A stretch of DNA of 64,000 bases from Streptomyces sp. NBC_00250. Its GTDB lineage: Bacteria; Actinomycetota; Actinomycetes; Streptomycetales; Streptomycetaceae. The notes under the pieces were generated by a model. The model made no database searches. It was not told the DNA's origin and worked only from the letters and a program-made list of their open reading frames with translations. Made by a program: the position numbers and the translations under genes. Location: positions 1,054,001-1,118,000 of the forward strand of contig NZ_CP108088.1 of NCBI RefSeq assembly GCF_036192275.1. Direction: 5' to 3'. Position 1 is the stretch's first letter; each line of letters starts with the position of its first letter. Of this stretch, positions 7,981 to 15,060 are shown in pieces.

Positions 7981-8643
7981 TCAGTAGGTCAGGACGACAC
8001 AACCGTTCGCGCCGGGGAGGCTTTCGGTGTGCTGATGGGCAAGGCCGTTTGCGGAGCCCGATCCGCCCGCTCCGCCGCTGCCCGCACCGGCTCCGCAGCT
8101 GCTGGGCGGAACGGCCCCGGGTGCACCGCCGGTGCCTCCCGCTCGGGTATCAGCGTCCGCTGCGGCGCCTGCCTGGCCCGTGTAAAGGTTGGCGAAGCTG
8201 CCGGCGCACCAGCTCATTCCGCGATCGCCTCCCGCGCCTCCGGTGCCGGGAAAGGCGTTCGCGCTGTGGTGCCCGCCGGCGACGGTGATGGTGATCCTGT
8301 CGCCGGGCTTGACGGGCAGGAAACAGGAGGAATTCGCTCCTCCGCCTCCGCCACCGCCGCCTGGCTGGGCCGTGCCGTCCCCGAACGCGGGGCCGGATCC
8401 AACGCCGCCACCCCCGCCGCCCCCGCCGGTCAGGCTCACCGCGATATAGGTCACGTCGCTGGGCACCGTGACGGTGTAGGTTCCCGGCGTGCTGTAGGTC
8501 CGTGTCTCAAGGGCGTTGGCGGGAGCGGCGGTGGCCAGGGACTGCAGTGCCCCGGCCATCACCATGAGACCCACGACCCCCGCTCGCGTACGGCAGATGG
8601 AACGAGGGCAGGACCGGCGACGCGCGCCGGGGATGGTGACCAT
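7981..8643 (-). CDS. Secreted glycine-rich protein
   Basis: The 220-aa product starts at the ATG at 8643, with AAGGAG about 11 nt upstream; an ATG at 8664 would place that site inside the gene. Residues 1-45 look like a signal peptide (twin-Arg/basic N-terminus, hydrophobic VVGLMVMAGALQ, cleavage near PANA). The mature part opens with RTYSTPGTYTVTVPSDVTYI, the start of the glycine-rich/phage-tail-type domain family, and then alternates Gly-rich loops with short strands. Four Cys residues (SSCFLP, SWCAGSF, SSCGAG, NGCVV) could form two disulfides. The function is unknown; I suspect an extracellular matrix or adhesive role from composition only. Confidence 0.7.
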   Translation of the reverse strand: MVTIPGARRRSCPRSICRTRAGVVGLMVMAGALQSLATAAPANALETRTYSTPGTYTVTVPSDVTYIAVSLTGGGGGGGGVGSGPAFGDGTAQPGGGGGGGGANSSCFLPVKPGDRITITVAGGHHSANAFPGTGGAGGDRGMSWCAGSFANLYTGQAGAAADADTRAGGTGGAPGAVPPSSCGAGAGSGGAGGSGSANGLAHQHTESLPGANGCVVLTY

Positions 8644-8825
8644 ATGCAGTACATCTCCTTGCATATCCGTCCTGTCAGTCGAGGCCACACCGTAGGGCTT
8701 CAGGGCTCGGCCGGGCGGCCGTGAAGGACCGGTTCACCCGTACGAGCTCCCGGCGGGGGTGCCCCTATGTGTTTGGTCAAGGTCGAAGGTCAGCAGGTCG
8801 GTCTAGTCGAGGGCGGGCGGAGCCG

Positions 8826-8960
8826 GGCTGGCTCGGCGCCAGACAACACTCCAAAGCCCTCACCGCCTCGTCCCCATGGGCGCCCGCTTCTACAACCCCA
8901 CGACCGGATGCTTCCTGTCCACCGACCCTGTCCACGGCGGTGGAGACAACCGTTGCCGCC
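8826..8960 (+). pseudogene. RHS repeat-associated core domain fragment
   Basis: One frame reads GWLGARQHSKALTASS and the adjacent frame continues MGARFYNPTTGCFLSTDPVH with GGGDN. Intact RHS proteins have this as one segment just before the hypervariable toxin tail. The frame change at about 8873, and the loss of everything before and after, show that it is a broken piece of a polymorphic-toxin/RHS gene. No toxin or immunity gene is recognisable nearby. Confidence 0.75.
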
Positions 8961-9417
8961 TCCGCTACCTGGTCGGCTGGCCCTTCGACGCCGGGCACCG
9001 CCCGGTCCGCCAGCCTCATGTCGTCCACAACACCGCGCGCGGCCGCAGGGGGCACCACCGTACGGCGCCCCGGCGCTGTTCATCGGCGCGGCGGAGGAGA
9101 CGATGAAGGTGATGGCTCCCCTGGACGGCCACGCCTTGAACCCCGCTTCTGCGATCCCCTGATGGCCTACACGTTGAACGTGGCGGGCCTGACGGCCTGA
9201 CGCACACAGGGCGGCGTCCAGCCCCCTGATGGTGATCACGGAGTTCTCGGCGGCGAGGCCGCATCCCGAACGCCATGCCATCGGATGACACGGCTCGGCC
9301 AGACGAGTGGCAGCGGCCGTCGCAAGCCGGTGCTGTCGGAACCGGTGTTCCAGGATCAGTGTCGCCGCCGTCTCCGGCGGCGGCTGCTCTCCACTGCGTC
9401 TGTGCCGTGTGCAGTGG
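8961..9417. other. Unassigned stretch between RHS relic and truncated IS
   Basis: No gene family is recognisable on either strand. Its right border, near 9418, is where similarity to the internal part of the IS transposase begins abruptly. The left part of that IS copy, including its left inverted repeat, is absent from this stretch. Confidence 0.45.
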
Positions 9418-9961
9418 GCAGACCGGCATCATCGACGGTACCGAGATCCGGGTCCGCCGCCCGGCCGCTGGGCGCAAGGACCGGGACACCTTCATCTCCG
9501 GCAAGAACAAGCAGAACGCCGTCAAGACCATAGTCCTCACCGACCGGAACGGAAGGGTGCTGTTCAGCAGCCCGGCCACGCCAGGCAGCTGCGCGGACAT
9601 CACCCATGCCCGCCAGTTGGGGCTGGTCAAGCTCCTGGCCGACGGTCCGGCAGTCGAGATTCTTGCCGACGCCGGCTACCAAGGTCTCGGCGCTCAGACC
9701 GGCGGACGCGTGGTGACGCCACCGCACCGCAAGTTCAAGAAGAACGCCCGGGACTGGCAGGAGGAGATGCACGAGCGGCAGCGCAAGGCGCACTCCTCAC
9801 GCCGTATCCGGGTCGAGCACGGCATCGCCCATCTGAAGAACTGGCGGGCACTGACCCGCCACCTCGGCCGCCGCGAGCACATCAGCGACACCGTCCAGGC
9901 CGTCGCCGGCCTACTGTCACATCAGCAGACCGCAGACCTGAACCCACGACGGCAGAGGTGA
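9418..9961 (+). pseudogene. IS5-family transposase, 5'-truncated second copy
   Basis: From GIIDGTEIRVRRPAAGRKDR onward this copy is closely similar to the transposase at 5393-6327, with the same DDE motifs (ADITHARQLGLV, ILADAGYQGLG, RIRVEHGIAHLK). It keeps the intact C-terminus (NWRALTRHLGRREHISDTVQ through DLNPRRQR). The N-terminal HTH half is missing. The two copies are damaged at opposite ends and cannot encode a full enzyme separately. Confidence 0.88.
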
Positions 9962-9983
9962 GCACCAGGCCTGCCGGAGCCCT

Positions 9984-10019
9984 CGACGTCTCACCGCTTA
10001 CCGTGCACGAGCTCGTTAG
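9984..10019. repeat. Right terminal inverted repeat of the truncated IS copy
   Basis: These 36 bp (beginning CGACGTCTCACCGCTTACCG and ending CGAGCTCGTTAG) match the right end of the complete IS at 6351-6386 with one substitution. The outer TAG context is the same. No left partner is present within the window. Confidence 0.88.
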
Positions 10020-10108
10020 GGAGCCGTCCACCTATACGGTGCGTTACCACTTCCCGCGCCTCGACTGAGCTCCCTCGCCAGCGAGAATGGCATTACGGGA
10101 CGGACTGC

Positions 10109-10288
10109 GGCTGGGGAGAATCTGGGGAGAATGGAGGCGCCTGGGGGGTGGCTGGGGAGAATCGACCGCGTAAGACGGCATCACCATGAAAGCCCTGGAA
10201 ATCTGCAAATTCGCAGCTCAGCACACCTCAATCGGCTATCCACCCAGGTCAACGCGTTGCGGGCGAGGACTTCTTGAAGATCTTCTCG
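10109..10288 (+). repeat. Integrative-element end, copy A (att-like)
   Basis: About 180 bp is clearly similar to 36068-36249 in the same orientation. Both begin with two CTGGGGAGAA decamers separated by one base. Both contain a third decamer followed by TCGACCGCG, then a CACCATGAAAGCCC block and a CAGGTCA block. Both end in GGGCGAGGACTTC plus the 15-bp core TTGAAGATCTTCTCG (10274-10288). Immediately after the core the sequence turns into the 3' end of corA. Similarity stops at the core in both copies, as expected for the terminus of a site-specifically integrated element. Confidence 0.7.
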
Positions 10289-10450
10289 TGGGCGGCGATT
10301 CCCTTTGCTCCCACACTGGTGGGAACTATTTATGGCATGAACTTCGACTCCCTGCCGGAGCTGCACTGGGGCCTCGGGTACCCCTTCACCATCAACTTAA
10401 TGGGGGTGGTATGCAGCAGTTTGCGCGTGATCTTCAAGCGAAGAGGCTGA
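10286..10450 (+). pseudogene. corA: corA magnesium transporter 3' fragment
   Basis: The frame reads SWAAIPFAPTLVGTIYGMNF, DSLPELHWGLGYPFTIN, LMGVVCSSLRV and IFKRRG, then stop. This is the end of CorA: the periplasmic GMN signature, two C-terminal transmembrane helices and the basic tail. The roughly 270 upstream residues of CorA are missing and are replaced, exactly at the GAAGATCT of the conserved KKIS-coding segment, by the element-end repeat. Confidence 0.85.
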
Positions 10451-10845
10451 CTGTAGCGAGCACCTGCCTCAAACACGCGCCGCGCACTGTTTGCGCATGC
10501 ATCGCCGCACAAACCGCCCATACGAGGCGCTGGGGAGAAGTGATGCGGGCGATCTCCTCGCCCTAGCCCCAAAAGGGCCCCTGACCTGGACTTTCGAGGT
10601 TCCAAGGACGCTGGGGAGTATCTGGGGAGAAGCGGAGCCGCTAACCGCTCCTCACGCCTGCGCCATCAAGCCCGCCCGCCGGCCGGTCGACCGGCCTCGG
10701 CGCAGTTCACCGACGGCACCGCACATCACCGTGAGCAACCACGGGCAGTGACCCAGACCCTCCACCCGGCTAGGACCTCAACGCGCCCGGACCGGTGGCA
10801 CCCCGCCTGCCCGGTCCCGCTCCTGTCGTCGCGGAGGCCAGTCGG
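10451..10845. other. Non-coding stretch with further CTGGGGAG decamers
   Basis: No gene is recognisable. CTGGGGAGAA occurs at 10530-10539. At 10611-10631 CTGGGGAGTA and CTGGGGAGAA are again separated by one base, the same spacing as in the two element-end repeats. These could be recombinase arm-type binding sites or leftovers of a further element end. The rest is featureless up to the hydrolase gene. Confidence 0.5.
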
Positions 10846-11559
10846 TCAGCTCGTCGCCCGTACCGCGTCCCTGATCAGGTCGGCGACCCGTGTGGGCTCG
10901 GAGAGGACGACGGCGTGGGAGGCGTCCGGAAGTTCGACGACGACGGCTCCGGCTCGGGCGGCGCCGAAGCGCTGGACCTCGGGGCTGATCGTGCGGTCCG
11001 CCCCGGCCACCAGGGCCCAGGACGGTTTGGTCCGCCACGCCGCCGCGGACGCGGTCTCGGTGAAGGCGGCCGTGGCGAGCGGGCGTTGGGCCGTTGCCAG
11101 GACGCCGGCGACGTCCTCGGGCACGTCCGCCGCGAAGACGGAGGGAAAGGCCGTCTCCTCGATGGTGACCTCGACCGCCGAGTCGCCGTCGAGGAGCGGG
11201 TACGTCCACTCCTTCAGGTGGCCCGTCAGCGGGGACTCGGGGAAGCTCCCTTGGAGCTGGCCGAGGCTCTCGCCCTCGTGGGGCACGTAGGCGGCCACGT
11301 AGACGAGCGCGACGACGTTCTCCGCGGCGCCGGCCACGGTGATCAGCGCACCGCCATAGGAGTGGCCGACGAGCACGGCCGGGCCGTCGACCTGCGCGAG
11401 GACGGAGGTGAGGTAGGCGGCATCCGATGTCAGCCCTCGCAGCGGGTTCGACGGCGCGATCACCGGGAAACCGCTGCTCCGCAGTTCCGAGATGACGCCT
11501 ATCCAGCCTGTCGCGTCGGCGAAGGCACCGTGTACGAGGACGACGGTGGGGTTGGTCAT
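10846..11559 (-). CDS. Alpha/beta hydrolase (small RutD/EstA-like subfamily)
   Basis: The 237-aa product has the oxyanion/lid entry VVLVHGAFADATGW and the nucleophile elbow GHSYGG (Ser67). ADRTISPEVQ follows, in place of the usual acid loop, and the catalytic His is in LPDASHAVVLSEP. The start is the ATG at 11559, giving MTNPT; the open frame runs much further upstream only by chance. It is one of at least three closely related hydrolases in this window (also 26782-27507 and 31555-32385). Substrates in this subfamily are mostly unknown esters. It lies 176 bp downstream of the AraC gene. Confidence 0.85.
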   Translation of the reverse strand: MTNPTVVLVHGAFADATGWIGVISELRSSGFPVIAPSNPLRGLTSDAAYLTSVLAQVDGPAVLVGHSYGGALITVAGAAENVVALVYVAAYVPHEGESLGQLQGSFPESPLTGHLKEWTYPLLDGDSAVEVTIEETAFPSVFAADVPEDVAGVLATAQRPLATAAFTETASAAAWRTKPSWALVAGADRTISPEVQRFGAARAGAVVVELPDASHAVVLSEPTRVADLIRDAVRATS

Positions 11560-11735
11560 GCGAGTTCTCTTCTCGGTGTCGGGCCACGTGTGGGGCGTCG
11601 TCACGACGGTCAGGGTGTGGGTGCGGCCCGGTGTTCGACTGGAGGCCCGTGCGACCGTTGCTGACGGTAGGGCCGTGGAAGCGGCGCCTCTGGTCCGTGC
11701 GCGCATCTCCGCTGGCACGACGGCGCACACGCGTC

Positions 11736-12644
11736 TCAGCGCCTTCGCTCGTCCTGGGCGTCGGCAGTCCTCGGCGCGAAGGCCGAGGTCGCCAGCGCCT
11801 GCCATTCGCTGGGGCTCATGCCGTAGGCACCGCGGAAGGTGCGACTGAAGTGCGAGGGGCTGCTGAAGCCCCAGCGGTGGGCCACCGCGGCCATGGTGAT
11901 CCTCCGGTTGGAGCGGCCCAGTTCGAGCCGGCAGAACTCGAGCCTGCGATCCCGCACCCATTGGCTCACCGTGCTGCCGTCGTTCTGGAAGAGCTTCTGC
12001 AGGTACCGGACGGAGATGTGGTGGGCGCGTGCGATCGACTCCGGTGAGAGGTCCGGGTCCATCAGATGTTCTTCGATGTAGGCGCGAATACGGGACAGCA
12101 TCTCGTTGACGGTCCCGGACGCGTCGTCGGCCTTGTCCGTCGTGTCCGCTTCGAGGAGTTCCATGACCAGGACGGAGAGGAGATGTACGGCCGTCCGGGC
12201 ACGCCGGTCCCCGATCGTGGACTGCCGGAACTCCGCCTTGGCGGCGAGCGCGGTCAGGAAGTCGGACGCCAGCGCCCCGATCCCCTCCCCGCCGCGTACG
12301 GGTACGCCGAGCACCTGGTTCAGTTCCGACTCCGTGACGCCCAGATAGCACCGGGGCACCCGGAAGAAGATCATCTGGCAGTCTTCTCCGAACTGCAGCA
12401 GATGCCGTCGGGCCGGGTCGCAGAAGACCAGGTCGTTCGGCTCCAACAGGGTCTTGGCGCGCTCGTGGACGACGGTGACGGGCCCACGGACATGGACGCC
12501 GAGGTAGACGTGGGTCCGGTCGTTCGTCTCCGGCATCTCGGAAAGCATCCGGACCAGCCACCCCGAGCGGGAGGAGGGCGAGGTCGGATCGGGCGCTTGC
12601 CGGGGCACCCGTTCGGGCGCACGAGACATCAGTGTGGGGGTCAT
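11736..12644 (-). CDS. AraC-family transcriptional regulator
   Basis: The 302-aa protein has an N-terminal AraC_binding_2-like sensor domain (residues about 40-190; PNDLVFCDPARRHLL, MIFFRVPR). Its C-terminal double HTH is IRAYIEEHLMDPDLSPESIA, ARAHHISVRYLQKLF and MAAVAHRWGFSSPSHFSRTF, then FRGAYGMSPSEW. The ATG at 12644 has AGGA a few bases upstream; a longer frame exists but lacks a ribosome site. It sits between two alpha/beta hydrolases on the same strand and may control them. Confidence 0.9.
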   Translation of the reverse strand: MTPTLMSRAPERVPRQAPDPTSPSSRSGWLVRMLSEMPETNDRTHVYLGVHVRGPVTVVHERAKTLLEPNDLVFCDPARRHLLQFGEDCQMIFFRVPRCYLGVTESELNQVLGVPVRGGEGIGALASDFLTALAAKAEFRQSTIGDRRARTAVHLLSVLVMELLEADTTDKADDASGTVNEMLSRIRAYIEEHLMDPDLSPESIARAHHISVRYLQKLFQNDGSTVSQWVRDRRLEFCRLELGRSNRRITMAAVAHRWGFSSPSHFSRTFRGAYGMSPSEWQALATSAFAPRTADAQDERRR

Positions 12645-12685
12645 GGGGAGTCCTAGCCGTAGGTGCGTGCGGGCGGAGGGCGGAT

Positions 12686-13537
12686 TCACACCCTGTTCGC
12701 CGGCTCCTCGGCCAGGAACTTCTCCACCACGGCGTTGAAGGCCGGTGGGTTCTCCAGGAAGGGGAAGTGCGAGCTCGCCACGTCGGAGGCGAAGACGTGC
12801 AGGCGCGCGCCGGGAATCCGCTCGGCGACGAAGCGCTGCGAATCGGGGTGCACATGACTTCCCTCACAGCCGATCACCAGGGTCGGCACATCGATCCGGG
12901 GAAGCACGTCGCGCCAGTCCTGCGCGCAGTGGTCGAACAGCAGCGGTACGCCCGCGTAGGCGGGTGTCGACCGGATCTCCTCGCCGACGAAGGCCAGCAC
13001 CTCGGGGTCGGGCTCGCCGGAGAACATGCCGCGCACGAAGTCGGCGCGGACCGTGTCGCCCTCCGGACCCGCGAGGGCCGCACCCAGGTACAACAGCCCC
13101 GACACATCGAAGATGGCACCGGAGTCCCGCTGTTCCCCCTCGGTCATCCAGGGCACGGCGGCGACCGCCGCGGGCTGGTCGACGGCGACGAAGCGCCGGA
13201 TCCGTCCGGTCCCGTACTGGTCGATGAAGCTCCACCACACCGAGACACCCATGGACCAGCCCAGTGCGTCGAAACGGTCGAGACCGAGATGGTCGACGAG
13301 TTCGAGCACATCGCGGGAGAGCCGGGCGATGCGGTAGCCGTGACGCGGCTTGCCGGATTTTCCATGGCCGCGGAGGTCGACGGTGACGACGCGCCGGCCG
13401 GGCGCCAACCCCTCGACCTGGTGGCGGAACATCGCCTGTGTCTGCCCCCAGCCGTGCAGCATCACCAGCGGGACGCCCTCGCCGCCGGTGTCCTGGTACG
13501 CGAGCCGTGCGCCGTCCGTCGTGATCAGTTCCTTCAT
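12686..13537 (-). CDS. Alpha/beta fold hydrolase
   Basis: 283 aa. LVMLHGWGQTQAMF gives the oxyanion hole and VDLRGHGKSGKP the conserved strand-loop. GWSMGVSVWW holds the nucleophile Ser and VIGCEGSHVHP the acid region, and HFPFLENPPAFN contains the His near the end. This is the epoxide-hydrolase/haloperoxidase-like branch, different from the HGAFAD-type hydrolases nearby. The start at 13537 is supported by GGGGAGAGG five bases upstream. The 42-bp gap to the AraC start downstream suggests joint transcription. Confidence 0.85.
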   Translation of the reverse strand: MKELITTDGARLAYQDTGGEGVPLVMLHGWGQTQAMFRHQVEGLAPGRRVVTVDLRGHGKSGKPRHGYRIARLSRDVLELVDHLGLDRFDALGWSMGVSVWWSFIDQYGTGRIRRFVAVDQPAAVAAVPWMTEGEQRDSGAIFDVSGLLYLGAALAGPEGDTVRADFVRGMFSGEPDPEVLAFVGEEIRSTPAYAGVPLLFDHCAQDWRDVLPRIDVPTLVIGCEGSHVHPDSQRFVAERIPGARLHVFASDVASSHFPFLENPPAFNAVVEKFLAEEPANRV

Positions 13538-13649
13538 GACCTCTCCCCTGGTCAGAGGCGGTACATCGTTCCCGCCCGTCCCGAACATCATCGAATGGGG
13601 CCCGCCGCCCGCACCACCGCGAGCTGTAGGAATCGGGCCGTGGATCCTC

Positions 13650-13668
13650 CTCGCTTTGTCGAAGCGAG
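13650..13668. terminator. Short hairpin after the PucR-type gene
   Basis: CTCGCTT and AAGCGAG form a perfect 7-bp stem around a 5-base loop, just downstream of the minus-strand stop at 13676. There is no T-run, as is common in Streptomyces. It may terminate or attenuate transcription into the hydrolase gene. Confidence 0.45.
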
Positions 13669-13675
13669 TCCGCGG

Positions 13676-14923
13676 TCAGACGGCCCCGTCGCCGCCCGGG
13701 GCGAGGAGTTCCTCGGTCCTGAGGCCGAGGTGCAGAGTGAGCCGGTGGGCGCCGTCGTCGAGGTCGAGTCCGGTGATCTCCTGAATCTGGCGCAGGCGGT
13801 AGTAGAGCGAGGTGCGGTGGATTCCCAGCGTGTCCGCGGTCCGGGGAATCGATCCCGCGTGTTCGAGGAAGCAGCGCAGGGTGTCCCGCAGGCGGTCGCC
13901 GCCGTGAGTGTCGCTCAGGGTACGGAGCGGCTTAGGAACCAAAGACGCGTTCAGGGCGTGCTCGGGGAGCTGGAGCAGCACCGCGAGCTCTCCGAGTAGA
14001 TCCCAGTCACCGGCGCTCTTCAGGGTGGGCAGCCGGCGTGCCGCGCGTGCCGCCACGAGCGCCTGCTCGTACGACGTCCGTGCGTCGCCCAGGCTGGGAT
14101 GCCGGCCGCCGACGCCGATCACGGGGTCCGCCGACGGCCCCAGGAAGGTGCGGAGTTCGTCCAGGATGCGAGCGGACTGTGCGGTGACCTCGTCCTGGCC
14201 GGGTGGGCGATCGCGCAGCTGGAGCATTGTCGCCCGCTCCTTGCCGATCGCGATGAGGCCCTGGGCCGAGCGCGTCTGCCGGAACCCCTCCAGTGCCCCC
14301 CACAGGGCCGCCTCGGACTGCCGCACGAGCTCGGTCGCGCAGCTCAGCTGGACGACGGTGACCAGCACGTGCTCGGCTGCTCCGAGCAGTCCGAGTTCCC
14401 TGCCTCGCCGCCGTGCGGCGGTACGGGCGGCGACGTCGGTGCCGACGAGTTCGAGGACGAGGTCCCGCTCGTCGGCCTTCCGGGTGTCGGTGGCGATGTG
14501 TTCTCCGTGCATCTGGGCGGCCATGGCGTCCGCGGCCCGGGCGATGGCACGCGTCTCGTGCTCTGCGAGCGTCTTCTCGGGCACGACCACCAGGAGCAGT
14601 CCGAGGAGATGCCCGCGCACGCGCAGGGGTACGACGTAACGGGGCAGCAGTCCGAGATCGTCACGGCCGTCGATGAATCCGGCCCGGGGCCACTGGGTCA
14701 CGCCCTGGGCGAGGACGTAGCGGATCGTCGCGTTGTCGGCGCGGCCCTGCAACAGGGTGCCGATGCGGACCGGGTCCTCGTCGCCGAAGTGGCGGCTCGT
14801 GCAGACCATGCGGACCAACGGGTCGTCGACGGCGACGGACCGGCCGAGCCGCTCCGCGAGCTCGTCGACAAGCGCCTGGAGCTCGGGGCTGCCGGGGCGG
14901 GCTCGCTGGAGCCTTACGGTCAT
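13676..14923 (-). CDS. PucR/CdaR-family transcriptional regulator
   Basis: 415 aa. The C-terminal PucR-type HTH is RDTLRCFLEHAGSIPRTADT, LGIHRTSLYYRLRQIQEITG and LDLDDGAHRLTLHLGL. Upstream is a GGDEF-like/CdaR region (IGVGGRHPSLGDARTSYEQA), and the N-terminal part (about 1-180) resembles a GAF-like sensor segment with LPRYVVPLRVRGHLLGLLLV. The start at 14923 has AGAGGAA six bases upstream. Such proteins regulate catabolic genes. Its neighbours are hydrolases and a flavin monooxygenase system, so control of those is a reasonable guess. Confidence 0.88.
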   Translation of the reverse strand: MTVRLQRARPGSPELQALVDELAERLGRSVAVDDPLVRMVCTSRHFGDEDPVRIGTLLQGRADNATIRYVLAQGVTQWPRAGFIDGRDDLGLLPRYVVPLRVRGHLLGLLLVVVPEKTLAEHETRAIARAADAMAAQMHGEHIATDTRKADERDLVLELVGTDVAARTAARRRGRELGLLGAAEHVLVTVVQLSCATELVRQSEAALWGALEGFRQTRSAQGLIAIGKERATMLQLRDRPPGQDEVTAQSARILDELRTFLGPSADPVIGVGGRHPSLGDARTSYEQALVAARAARRLPTLKSAGDWDLLGELAVLLQLPEHALNASLVPKPLRTLSDTHGGDRLRDTLRCFLEHAGSIPRTADTLGIHRTSLYYRLRQIQEITGLDLDDGAHRLTLHLGLRTEELLAPGGDGAV

Positions 14924-15060
14924 GCGCTGTTCCTCTCTCGACCAATGGTTCCCCGCGGACTTCTCCATTCCGCGGCTCTTGATCATTCTGAGGAAGCGAC
15001 GACGTCGGCACATCACACGAATCGTCCATTGCCATGACGCCCACAGGGGATACGAAGCGA

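Noticed and set aside
8189..8449. Proline-rich plus-strand ORF
   Set aside because: It is the antisense image of the glycine-rich coding sequence (Gly codons read as Pro), not an independent gene.
10846..12867. A 673-residue minus-strand frame upstream of the alpha/beta hydrolase
   Set aside because: Only the last 237 residues (from ATG 11559) have protein-like sequence. The earlier part overlaps the AraC gene in another frame.
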